Shown: in pieces, positions 25,020 through 37,900 of the stretch
Layout of the letters: each line of letters starts with the position of its first letter
Position numbering within the stretch: position 1 is the first letter of the stretch
DNA from: Clavelina lepadiformis
Lineage: Eukaryota > Chordata > Ascidiacea > Aplousobranchia > Clavelinidae
DNA: 64,000 nt
Direction of reading: 5' to 3'
Assembly: GCF_947623445.1 (NCBI RefSeq)
Contig: NC_135244.1
Span: forward strand, 15,872,860-15,936,859
The notes under the pieces: model-generated
Told to the model about the DNA's origin: nothing
Seen by the model: the letters and a program-made list of their open reading frames with translations, nothing else
Database searches by the model: none
Program-made: the position numbers and the translations under genes

Positions 25020-26344
25020 ATCTGTGATGATTTTATAAAATTGTTTGCAAATTGAATGCCGCATAGACTACGGAAATCGGCAAAGCAAAGCATTGCATTA
25101 CGTGTCGCCTATGCATGACTTCCTGTATATCGTTATAAATCGTGACGTGAGTTATTCTTTCATTTATAACTATTCATTGCGTCACAGTCTACGAAGTTAA
25201 CCATAGAAAGTGGTCGACTTTATTATGTAGCTGTCACAATGTCTTATTTAATGTAATCGTTTAAACAAGAAACAATATAAACAGTTTATACAGTTGTCAT
25301 GGTGTACAATTGATTCTAAGATTAAGAGAAGCGAAACAACGACCTGAGACTCATTTATCATCGAGGACATTAAGCAATTCTACAGACAAACATTGTAATT
25401 GAAGTGATCGTCCTTACAGGATAAGGAACGATAAACAATCATTTCATTACAGATCTATTAGAACAAAGACAGGTTTGCAATACTGTATCTGAAGCTAGCC
25501 ACAAATTCTTTTTAGTAAATACGCAATTTTTTCTGGTATTATAGGCTACTTGTATTTTCACGCACGACAACGATCAACTAGTAGGCCTAACTATTATCAA
25601 TATGGCGCTTATTATTATTTGGCAGGGCTTTTACTTTGCTGATATGCTAGTTGGCTTAGTTGGCCTACATGCCTTTCTGATAAAGTGATCAATTACCTGA
25701 ATTTGCCAAAAACATACATAGGATACTTTGCATAACTTATATGTCAACAGACATGGCTGCACACCTAGCCTACTGCATAACTCATTCTTTGGTGCTGCTA
25801 CATAAATTTTTTTACCAAATAACTTTTAACGCGAACTTTTCTGGTATGTTAGGGTAACGATGCATGCACTGTGAAAATGGTTGAAAGACATAAATGTTTT
25901 AGTCGTCTGACGTAGCCTAAGTTTCAACATGTACGTCTATTGCAAAACCTGTGACAAAACAATGCTTTCCGTAACTTTTTGTCAGGGTATCGCAATGTTG
26001 ACCGATGTTTTCATTTACTTCATTGTCAAAACAGTTGTCCTCTGCTAAGAAACTCAATGAAAACAACCAAATAGTAATGTAAACCAGAGATATCAGTTTG
26101 GCGGTTATCCTAACGACGTCAACTGCCATTTGGCCACTTTACTTTAAAAGCGTTTGTCACATTTTTGACATACCGCTAATTGCCTAATTCAGTGTAGGCC
26201 TTCAGGCTTTAGGTTTCTTAAACGCGTGCGTTTTGTGTAGGCAGTCATTCAGTTCATTTGGTTCACTTTGTTTTACTTTACTTAAATATAACTTTTTCCA
26301 CGGTTTTCATTTCGTGGGCAACATCGGTCTACAATTACATGTTT

Positions 26345-26494
26345 ATGGCAAGCCATACTGGACAAAAATGATAACCGTTACGTACAAGGTGTTAAGTTGA
26401 GTTGAGTTCACCAAGTGACACAACAACAAGTAATGTTTGGCTATGCGATAACAAAAATTGGAGTGGTAGCTTAGCATGGCAAGCCATACTGGAC
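26345..26494. repeat. Direct repeat pair ATGGCAAGCCATACTGGAC
   Basis: The 19-mer at 26345-26363 recurs at 26476-26494, 131 bp apart, with similar sequence after it. A related copy in the opposite orientation lies at 27566-27583. The family is unknown. Confidence 0.75.
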
Positions 26495-26784
26495 GAAAGA
26501 GAAAATCGTCAGGTATAAGGTAAATTGAGTTGGCGCAATGGGACAACAAACACTTACTCGTGCGCGTGGGCGAAAGAGTGTGGTCGTGGGTTGAGAACTT
26601 GAGATCTTTGTTGGTCAAAGTGGACAAAAAGCTTATTGCAAGTGCAAGCCGTACTTTTTTATTCCTATAACCTACGTGATGTTTTCGTCCAGTTTGGTCA
26701 ACAATGATCCCAACCCAACACTCCACTCTTTGTTATCGCGTAACCGTCCACGATCCCGCGTTTTTCGTCCCACTTGGCCAACCC

Positions 26785-27526
26785 TAGGCTTACCATACGT
26801 CCCGTTTTAGCCGGGACAGTCCCGCTTTTAAAGGCTTTGTCCCGGGGTCCCAGTCAGTCAACCGAAAGTCCCGCTTTGGCATTTACTCAGCCATCATTGC
26901 CCCACACTACACGAATATTAGCATGTTGTGATTGGTCTGTTTAGCTAACTTGCTGAAGAGTGATGCGTGTTCTTGTTTCATTGTATTAAATGTGAAAGTA
27001 TTCGTTACGTCATTGTAGCTGGTAATTAATCCAGTAGTGAGTTGATTGTTAGCGCATTCGCTTGTTCAGTAATAGTAGGCTAGGAGGAGGAGATGATCTT
27101 TTTGCAGTTACGTTATTGAAAGAACTTATTTCGTATACGGTACCGGTACTTGTTTGCATTTCCTTCTGCAAAAACCATTTGAATGTGAAAGCCCTTATCA
27201 CCTGCAAAATTAAAACTGACTTTTCCTGCTGTGATTTTTATGAGAAAATGAAGTCGAATATAGACTTCTGGAAGAAAGTATTGTCTACAGAAAAGTATGA
27301 TTGGACGATTATCTAAATTTACAAATGCTTGAACATTGTTTTGTTTCCTAGTAAAATCCATTATTTTAGCTTTTCTTGGTGTCTTACTACTTCAGTTGTC
27401 CCTGACGATAGGAATCCAAAATAGTCTCATAGGCCTACTTCTAGTAAAATATGAACCACATTTATCTGATAGGGCTCGTTGTTCTGAAGTGTCCCGGTTT
27501 TCAATCACAAAAATATGGTAAGCCTA
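26785..27526. mobile_element. hAT-type element, 742 bp, TAGGCTTACCATA ends
   Basis: Perfect 13-bp terminal inverted repeats start TAGGCTTACCATA. They are flanked by a perfect 8-bp duplication GCCAACCC (26777-26784 and 27527-27534). Just inside the left end are repeated GTCCCG and CCGGGACA words. Short reading frames inside show no transposase signature, so it is non-autonomous or decayed. It has inserted into an older repeat whose arms lie on both sides. Confidence 0.88.
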
Positions 27527-29015
27527 GCCAACCCAATACTTTACACCTAGCGGTTTTTACTTTTGTCAGGTATGGCTTGCCAACATTAATGCTAGGCGAG
27601 AAGAGCATGAAGCTTTTAGAAGAGTTAGATTATCTCGGAGTAAACGGGGCTGTCTGTAATCTACTACTTGTTCTCTACTTAGGGACATTTAGGCGAAGGG
27701 ATTTAAGGCGATGTTCCTTAAGCGTCTTCCAGGTCGCTTCTCAGTGAGCTTTAAGCCTTTAACCCTACACTTTCATGAGCGTATCTAGAGGATGCCTCGC
27801 AAGGTCCTATCCGTCGTTTGCCACACAACATCAAGACAAGCTGTCTGCATCGATTCTAACACAGAACATTATCATCTCATTGCTCCACGCCGCCTCAGTT
27901 ACGTTGCTGCCAGCTTTAGGTCTGTGATTTAAAAATGTACAATTTCAAACACAAAGCACAAATAAAGTTTTTCATAGGGTTACCGACCTTTTTTCCGCAA
28001 TATTTTAACGGTTTTTGAAGATTTTACATCATGTAGGCTATAGGCCTCCGATGTTTGGTGTATTTTTTTTTGTTACCCTACTTTTCAGTGGGGAATTCTT
28101 TGTCATTTTTGGCACACTGTTCTTTACACGCCTCACCGTGGACACGCTCTTACCTTTTTTCCACTTTTCCAACTCCATCAAAATTCCTTGAAATGCGCTG
28201 ATCACGTGGTATTTCTCGCAATTTTTTTGTATCTTTTTTCCTCCAAGTCACTCCCTTTTAATTTCTATTGCCATTGTAATAGTCTGGGTAAAGTTAATTG
28301 TTTGATGATTAAAACCAGATAGCCGCAACGTCAATGCACATCTACAGTCTACACCTCAAACAAACCATTTTTTTCTAAAACATTCTTGTTACACTGTATT
28401 AAAACCAAATGTAGTGTAGTCTGTAATCTGTAATCTGCATACAAGCTAACTAATTTATATACAGTATTCCGAACTTACCTGCAAGATTTAACCGGCATTG
28501 CGTAAAAAAGTTCAGGGCGTAATTAAGTTTTTTTTGCTTCCCAACTGTTGGACTTAATGCGTACTTTGTCTCTCTCACAATAACCTGGTTAATGAAAATG
28601 TTTTCTTTCACTGCCGATTGATGCCTCTTCCGCTTTCTCTAACGCCGGTTGAAGACAATGCATTTAATTGGCATGACAGCTGATGTGCAACATGAGCAAT
28701 TCGCTGGACGATCCATTTTATACAAACACAGAATGACACAAACCAAGGAAAAGCGAAAGAATATGTTTAAGGCAATGATGATGCAAAGATAATAACAATG
28801 GGTTCAAAGATATAAAGTGAAAAGGTGTTAAGATATTGAAAAAATATGCAACGAAAGTGACTGAAAGTCAGCGTTGATCTTTGATGGTCGATTATATTAT
28901 AATGAATCGCATACTGTACTTTCTTATATTTTGAGTTTTCTGATCAGCTTGGCTGGAGACAAATGACTGGGCTGAAAAACTCGATCAGGTTTGTGAATTT
29001 GAGAAGTGTCTAGTC

Positions 29016-29698
29016 CAACGATGGGCAAACTGAGCCGCATGTGGCTGCTCGACTTTTTGTTTGCAACTCTTCAATATCCCAATTTAATAGCGAACATTTA
29101 TTACCTCACTATTTAAATCAGTTTTATTTTGTAGCGTTTTTAGAACTACAAAATACAATCTGAAGTTAGTATAAGTAATTAAACATACTACAAAACGAAG
29201 AAGATGACATCAGCAATTAACAGATAACAAAAATACCGAGGTTTTAATCCCTACAATAACACAATAAGTGAGTATACGGCGTTTCAAAATTGTACATCAT
29301 AAATAGCTAATTTGTGTACGTCTAAATGTGAGATTTACATTTTATCCCAAGGCATTATGAAGCCGTACTTGTGGCAAAAAGCCCAAAATCTTTGCACTTT
29401 GCTCATTATGGGTGATAATTATTAATTCCAGGTGAGCAAATTGAATGAAATTATAAACTCAGCTTTCATAAACGTTTGGTTACCCTTTGGCTGAAGAGCA
29501 ATCCTAAATACGCTACTGATGACGGAGCGTACAAACTTTTTTGAAAGCAAAAAAGGAGGAATCGGACAAAAACTTTTGATAAACACTAGTTTACACAATA
29601 AGTTATTTCTATTAACACCACAAGCAGATGTAATGGCTCTCTGTCACCTGTCGTTGTCCGAATCTGGCTCTTGCATTGTACAAGTTTGCCCACCATTG
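29016..29698. mobile_element. hAT-type non-autonomous element, 683 bp
   Basis: The left end is CAACGATGGGCAAACT. The right end, on the opposite strand, is CAATGGTGGGCAAACT. The flanks GTCTAGTC (29008-29015) and GTCTAGTT (29699-29706) form a 7/8 target duplication. The ends fit the GGTGGGCAAACT class of hAT elements. No transposase coding was seen. Confidence 0.82.
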
Positions 29699-30023
29699 GT
29701 CTAGTTACCTTAGCGCCGCGTCAAAAGAGCGTTTGATTACATTGGCCAAGACAAGGATTGTTAATTAATCGATTTCGTGCGTAAGATACAAATAATAGCC
29801 TATCAGCAAATTTTGCGTATTTATAAAGTGGAATGTTAACAGAACAATGATATGAAAAAATGTGTGAATAGGCCTATATGTGTTGTGGGAAGTTATAAAA
29901 ATCAACTTTATCAAAGATAGCCTACTACTGCTGTTTTTCTTCTCGCCGCTTCGTCGGGGCATTTGATCACATCGGCCAAAACAAGGGTTTTATTAATTGA
30001 TTGTTTTCGTGCATAAAATCAGT

Positions 30024-30092
30024 GGTGGGATTCAGCCGATTTGCAACGGCTCTTGGAATTTTACTGACCTCCGCGAACCGGTTGTTAACAAA
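30024..30092. mobile_element. Fragment of a TIR element (GTGGTGGGATTCAGCC type)
   Basis: The segment starts with GTGGTGGGATTCAGCC and ends with GAACCGGTTGTTAAC. Both resemble words seen at the ends of non-autonomous DNA transposons in many animal genomes (family recalled, not searched). No partner terminus or target duplication was found, so it is called only as a fragment. Confidence 0.35.
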
Positions 30093-31990
30093 CGTATGTA
30101 TAGGTCTATGTGTATATCGGCCCCGGGTCAATATGGTATGCTGCTAGAGGTGTTTTACTTGAATATACTATCTATATACTGGAGCGGACTTCACTATTTT
30201 AACATTTTTCTCTTCACGCCAATAATATTCAATATAATATCCACCCCCATCACAAGTTCATTTATATCATCATTGTTGACTGTCGTTACATCCCTTATTA
30301 GTTACAGTACAGTACAACAGAAATATCTGCTAAGCCCAAGACTGAGGCGGGGTCGTAACCAAAGAGTGGATGCTTTTGTTGAACAGCAACCTGCTGTTTT
30401 CCAATAGCGCTCTTCTGTTGAATGATGGACAGGCTGCTCTTGGTGAAGTAATCAAAGGCAGGTTAGTTTTCAAACAAAGTGAGTAAATTACTTGGTTTAT
30501 TTTGCAAGATATGTGTGCCTTAATTTTTAGAAAATGTGATGGTATGTAGTATGATAAAAAAGAATTTATTTAAAGATTGGTTGTGATAGCAACCAATAGC
30601 ACAGTTCTATTCGAGCAATCACTAACTGCTATTCATTGCGTCATGAACTGCAGCCTATCAATTACTGAGCAGTAAACAATAACAGGGAGTTATTTTAAAC
30701 AGTAGGCTGCTGTACAACAATAACACTATTTTTTTTGGTTATTACACAGCTTCTCTAAATCACTAATCAGCAACTACATGACGTCACCAATAGCATGCTG
30801 CTACTCAAAAACAGCTAGAATTGGTGACTTCATGAGAATATTTTAGCATGTGTTCAGTCAAAACTGCTATTGCTAGGACGAGCCTATTTTACCAAAGTGG
30901 CGGAAGTTTTTTGCTAACTTGGATCAGGCAATCAGGTGGCTCTGTTCACTCAGTTAGTAGTATGTTTATGAAATCATTCAGTATAAGCCTAGCTTATGGA
31001 AAGAAAGGTTTATTATTCTATTTCGTTCGTTCCATTACCGATATCCATTACTATCCTGATTCCTGTTATCCTATTTCGTTTTTGATGGTTAAAGGATTGA
31101 GGTAAAGATATTGTCTCGGCTAGGCTAGCTATAATCTTGAGACTGCAGAGTGTAAACTTACCTGAGGTCTCTTGTACTTTTGCACTCTGACTTGAAGGAC
31201 TACATTGGAAGGAGTAAAACGGTAATTTTGTCGTTTGCATTTAAAAAGCGGGTCTACTAGCCTATACAACGTTCAAGTACACAACCACAGGATGCCTTTT
31301 GTAAACTAGTACTCAGCTATTCATAATGTGACGTCAAATGGTTGTGCAGTTATATACTAAACTCAGCAAAAAGCAAAAAACATTGCAGATTTGTGTGTGG
31401 GCCGGGTTGTCGGGTGAGGCCTAGCCTATAACAATCATAGCGCATGTGCTTACCGGAAAGTTACGTCTTACCCAGGGTAGGATAGGTCACGTTAGTATTT
31501 GCAGACAGTGCAGCTGACTTTGTTTGCTATAATTTTAGCAGTAACCTCTGAATCTACTGCTTACCGTTACCAGCTTATAATAGAATTATGCTGTGCTCAC
31601 AGCTTGCACCGTACTGCCGTAATGTAACATATTTGAAAATTTGCAGAAAGTGTGTTAAAAGTTACCAAGTTGTACTACAATTGCAGTTTTTAAAATTAGC
31701 CTAGGCAAAAGGCGCCATACATGCAATAGCGACTAGAGTACTACCGACTAGCCTAACGAAAATGTTTGATGAAATTTGCCATAATACAAATTTAAGAAGT
31801 TATTGGGCTAATTCATTTTGTTATTTGATCTGTATCTGCAAACTTCCCAGCCAGACTATGGTTTCGGAATTTACTTTCTTAACTCCCGTATATATATATA
31901 TTTTAGTTTTAGATTGAGACAGTACTTACTGTATTTTTAATGGCATCCACTGTCCCCCTGTGCTTATTGTTTAAAAGCTAATCTGTATAT

Positions 31991-34900
31991 ATGAATCAGG
32001 AACAAGGTGCTCTTAAAGAAGCCGTGCAAAAGGCTGCAAGTAACTTGGATTATAAAGGAAATAGTCAGGCAGAACTGTCTCAAACAGATGAGATGAATGA
32101 CAACACTGTACAGGTAAGGAATTGTAACTCCGTAACTTACTTTATTAACTTGTTTTCATTTCGGCAATCGGTTGTCAAACGATTGCTTTGACAACATATC
32201 ATATACCGGTAGAAAAGCTTGCACTACATTTAATTTAGACACATGGTGCTCAAGGAAAACTTTCTTTTTCAAAAATCCGTGCAACAACTGACAATGGCAA
32301 GGAGCCTTCCAGGAAGAAATCAGTAAAGTACGAGGATATGAGGGTTACGAAGAAACCGTCAAAGAATAAAAAGCAGAACAAAGCAATGGCGCACGAAGTG
32401 CAGAAGAAGATAAACCGCTGCAAGGAAATACAAGAAAAAAGGCTGGATTTAAGCAAACTAGATTTGGTGGCATTGCCCACCACAATAAAAGACATGCCTC
32501 AACTTACTGAGCTTTACTTATACAAGAACAAACTAACTAAAGTACCAGATGAACTGGGCTCGTTAATTCATTTACAAACTTTGGCTTTAAACGAAAATCA
32601 TCTTATGAATTTACCATTGTCATTACAAAATTTAAAGCAAATAAAAATGCTTGATTTAAGGTGAGTATTCCTGTGCATGACTGAAGAATAATGTAGTAAT
32701 TTTTTCTAATTTTAACCACTTACTAAAAGCTGAAAATGTCCCAAAAATATTTATATCACATTTCACATATATGTATTGACAAATGTTTTCATGGCACTAG
32801 GTGTGATATGTTTTCATATATTTAAGAACAGTTAATATGAATATTAAATTTTGCAGGCACAATAAATTGCGAGAAGTACCAAGTGTTGTTTACCAGCTAC
32901 AGTCTCTTCAGATGCTATATTTAAGATTTAATAAAATCACCACTATCGATTCATCGCTAGAAAGCCTGAGTAATTTAACACAACTCATCATTCGTGACAA
33001 TAAAGTCAAGGAAATCCCTTCAGAAATAGGTACACACTATACTGTGATTTTTATACTTAAATGTATGAAGCTTGCATAGAGTACATTATATATATACATA
33101 ACCAGGGTTATGTTAGTAACTGGGTTAGTTGTGAATTTTTATGAGTCAAGACAAATGTAATTGTAGGTAAGTTAACACAACTTGTCAAAATTGACGTCTC
33201 ATACAATGAACTTGAAGAGATCCCTGAAGAAATTGGAGAGTGCAAGTTAGTAACGTTACTTGATCTCCAACATAATCGACTAACAACTCTGCCAGAGTCA
33301 CTTGGTGAGAAATTTTGTCTGCTTTCTTTATAATCTTTTTCCAAAAGGATTATTATTTTAACAAAAGTCTGCCATTCTGTATTATATAGCATACAATTGT
33401 AATGAAGACCTTGCGAATGGGTAATTAATCTATTTCGTTTTGGACTTAAATTTGGTGTTTTGTGCATATGAATATTTTGCGCAACTATCGTAGTAAAGTA
33501 TTAATAGTGCCTACAAGGTGAAGGTGACTGTGTTATAAGAATTGGAAACACTAGTAACCTTAATGAAATTAATAGAAGAAAAGGTTACTTTTTGGTTTAA
33601 AATTTTTGAGCTGATGTATAGAGAAATGATCAGCTGCGATGACTCATACATTGATATATAACACTGATGATTTCATCCGTACTTGCAGTTTTTCTTAGTT
33701 ATATGTATGTAACACAGTTCAGAGATAAGTTTTCTGGTTATATTCTGCCAATATTTGTATATATTATCTACATGACCTTAGCTATGTAACCTCACATACA
33801 TTGCAATACTGGAGGTATATGCTGATTTCTGTTATTTTCACACAGTAATAATCTCAAACATAGAGTTAGACTGTTTGTTGCAAATAGCCAAAAACTATTT
33901 AGGTTAACTATGTTTTATTACATCTATTATTCAGGCAAACTTGTCAAACTGAGTAAGATTGGATTAAAATATAATCATCTGGTTGGTTTACCCAAGTCAT
34001 TACAGAATTGTGTCCTTTTGGATGAACTAAATCTTGAAAATAATGACGTAGAAGCTCTTCCGGATGTAAGTTGTCTAAATTGCATAGACATGTACTTTAT
34101 AGAAATGTTAAGTTTTTGATTCTAATTTAAAGCTTTTTAAGTTGCTTTGCTGCAGTGTTGTAAATTGTAATTGTTTAGGCTAGACCAGCGTGGTCCAACA
34201 TCTTTTCATCGCGGGCCAAAATCAGAAATTTTTTTTATTTTGCGGGCCAATGTTTTTAAATTAGAACTGAAAAACAATGTGACATTGATATTAGAACTGA
34301 AATTAGAATAGTTCAAAATTTAGCTATTAAATGTTGATCAATGTGACATCTGCGGTCGAGGTTCTTCCTCGACAATAGCGACTATCAAAGCTGACTATCA
34401 GTTCGCGGGCCAAAAAATCGGTGCTCGCGGGCCAACTTTGGCCTGCGGGCCTGCAGTTGGACCTCGCTGGGCTAGACTATATTTGTATTATGGTCAGTTG
34501 TATCATTTGTCTATTTTACTTGTTTGTTTGTATCCCTGAACACTTGTTAACAGTTACAAGGTAGTATAATTACATAAACCTGAATATAATATGTAGAATA
34601 TGACTTTTTAAACCATGCTTGATGCTTGCATATAATGTGATCAAAATAATGGTCCATAGCCCTGTCACTTTCCAATTGGGGTTGATTGTTGGTAAAGTAA
34701 GAAAATGTTTTTTGTGAAAGTAATCGTGTTGCTGAAAAATTAAAAAAGTCATTGTGCTAACTGCCATGTAACGAGTATTTTTCATACTGATCAAATAATA
34801 TATAATTATGCCTTTTCTTTGCAGGGTTTTCTCAGCAGTCTTACCAGTCTCACATCCCTCACATTAGCAAGAAATAAGTTCAGTCTCTACCCGGTTGGTG

Positions 34901-37900
34901 GACCATCTCAGTTTACTTCATTAGTCTCACTTAACATGGAACATAATCAGGTAGGCTGATAACTTGTTGAGTTTCTGGTCAATCAGTGGATTATCCAGTA
35001 TACACACTTATTGTATTTTCTTTTCTATTATGGTGATGGTATATAGCAGGGGTCGGGAACCTTTTTGGCGAAAGAGCCATGAAAGCCACATATTGTTAAT
35101 TTTATTTCCGTTAGAGCCATATAATATTTTTCAACACTTAATGCAACTAACGTGTGCATTTTTAAGCAAAACCAACAATTTTAGACAACGGTAAATGTCT
35201 GAATTTACTCTTTAATAACATGCTACTTACTGTTAATGCGATTTCTGGTGCTGCATGGTAAAGAAATTACAAAACTACAAATAACAGAAAAGTTTTATTC
35301 GTAACAATTGTGCTAAGAAATGCCAGCTTAGATTTATCTGCGAGCCAGATGCCGTCATCAAAAGAGCCATAGGTTCCCGACCCCTGGTATATAGGCTTGC
35401 TATGTTAATTTATCTTGCTTGTTTATGTGGTCTGTTTTATAATATATAAGTACAAGATATTAGTTACATCAAATACAACTAAACAATAATCATAATAAAT
35501 TTGAACAGAGTGGTGCAGTTGACAGCTGTTATATATATGCAATTAAGGTTTTGGTATCTAACATTGTTAGATCTGTTTCTACCAGTAATGCACCTGCACG
35601 TACAATGCGTTTGCTAGATGTAGATCAGGCTGCTATGCTGGCTGCTATAATATAAATTTCTGGTAACATATTGTACTGGAGCTGTTCGAAGCATATCAAA
35701 GCAGTACTGGACTGCCTGTTTGGTTATTTATGTTTGTATAAAAGCTTGACTCAAGTAGTTTTATTCTATTTGGGATCAACACCATACATTAAACAGATAT
35801 GCAAATGTCACAAAGATGTCATGGTTCATTTTGCCATATTACATAAGGTAGTGCATGCTGTAAATAACGTGTGACGTAAATATGTGTTAAAATCATTGGC
35901 TGTTCTCACTAAATGGCCTATTGATCTGAGATTTATTAAGGTATCCTATTTCAAAGCTTGTGTGGGAAAAATGTATTCTCCCAAGCCAATTCAGTGTGAA
36001 ATGTCTCAGAGCATTTTTTAACATAAGCGTTTCACCTATAAATGCAATTTGTGGGGTTTGAAGGATATATTGTTATGCACCATGTGTTCCTGTTAAAAGT
36101 GATAGTGTTATGTGTTCACGCTATGTTCAGCTTTAACTTTGTTTGTTCTCATGATTGTATAATATATATTACAATACAAAAGCTTCACACTTGAACTTAG
36201 GTATCATTGACTGCTACATCATAACAACGATAGGCTACTTGCAATAAGACATCTGGGTTGTTGACAATTTTTGTTATAATAAACGGACAAGCAAACATTT
36301 TTCATCATTATATTGGTTCTACTGACAAAATGCTTTTCTTACTCATTTTCAATCATGTGCATGGTACATATATATGTCATAGCTGTTCATGCTTTCGGAG
36401 TTTCAAAGTGGTGTTATCACTCAGAACTTTATGCAAATTGAAGTTCGATATATACCAGTTGGACCACATAACAGTTTCCTATGGGCATATAGGTTAATCT
36501 CTTTTCACCAACTGTCTGCCTTACGATCTTCAAAACTGCTTGAGCTGTTTTGAAAATAAACATTTCTAACTAGGTTTGGGTTTGGCAGATGAATATAAGT
36601 GTGTTTAATTTTGATTCCTGTGCTTTGTTCCAGCAATGAAATCATAAAATATTATGCAGTGGATTTTTTAAATTGTCATATCACAAATACTGTATATATA
36701 TTTTAACAGTGTATTTTGTAATGTCGGTTACACGTAGTAAAGATTTTGTGCAAATAGTTTAAGATTTCCTCATGTGTGGCTAATTCAGTTGCGTCTTAAA
36801 TAATGGTTTGCAAAAAAAAGCCAAGTATTGTCTCCAATGAAGCAAAAGGACTTGATCTATCAGTTACAGCTCATTTTTGAACAGTACACATGCTTAGATG
36901 GCACCACTTCCCGTGATTTTTCAATCTAAATTGACATAAAACCTTCGAGCTATGGCCTTATGTTTTATGTAGGTTTCGTGTTAGCATGGTGAGGTGTCCC
37001 AATGCCTTTAATTCTATTTTTTCTTTTTTGGTATACATAAAAATTACTGTATCAGTCGGACTTATTGTATTTTGAGCTTCTATTTTGGATTACAGCTTGT
37101 GTGTAAGATTTTAAAATACTTCAATGCAGACTAGTATGGCAAATTAATTATGTAGTGTGCGATGGATAAAGAATTTTTTAACATTATTTCATGTCACTTC
37201 TCTTACAAGAGTTTGCCATTAGGCACACATGCTCAAGCTGTGATACTTAAAAGGTTTATGCGAAGTTATGGGTGCGTGACCTGTAATTAGATATCATCGT
37301 TGTATTTAGCATTAATTGATTGGCACGGTATAAGTTACGTCAACACTCAACTGATTCTATCAAGCTCCAACCTGGTTATTATATATATGACACAAATGCT
37401 CTTTTGTGCTCACATTAAAACCTCTGCTAAATGTGTGTGTAATATATATATACAAACACACACACATATATTTGTACATTTTGTAATATATATATCTGCT
37501 TTAAAAGAATGGCCCAAAATAAGAACAATGACTTGATGTAATTTTGTGTATTTTATGTAGGCTAATTTGGTGGTCGTATCATCGAGTTGATATACAATCA
37601 TAAGATGCTTTTGTGTAGTTATGTTTGTGTAAACGCCACTTTTATTAATGTAAAAATGTTTGTTTAATATTACTGTAATCACTACTCTCTTATACAGAAG
37701 ACTGTGCAGGGTACAGTACATACTAGTATTCCTAAAACTATCTCAATCAAGCAAGAAAAAGCATGTAATTTGCAAACTATTTATATATATAAAATGTCGC
37801 AAATTAAGATGAGAATACAGAAATAAGGAGACTTACTACAAGTTGCAATGTTTTTTTTTACTATTTACTTACTACTGCCTGTTCATGCTTTCTCAGTACT

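Larger units (their letters stand above)
23473..31990. other. Gene-poor intergenic region with mobile elements
   Basis: About 8.5 kb separates the divergent GTSF1-like (-) and SHOC2 (+) genes. Most of what can be named is repeat-derived: elements at 24172-25019, 26785-27526 and 29016-29698, a fragment near 30024, and a duplicated/inverted motif around 26.3-27.6 kb. Remaining short reading frames show no recognisable protein and no coherent exon structure. Promoters for both flanking genes must lie at its ends, but no clear motif could be assigned. Confidence 0.55.

Noticed and set aside
27062..27747. Plus-strand frames of 84 and 98 codons
   Set aside because: The first lies inside the 742-bp hAT element and the second straddles its edge. 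Neither has a transposase or other domain signature.
30848..31105. 85-codon plus-strand frame upstream of SHOC2
   Set aside because: No similarity, no splice partners, and composition like the flanking non-coding DNA.
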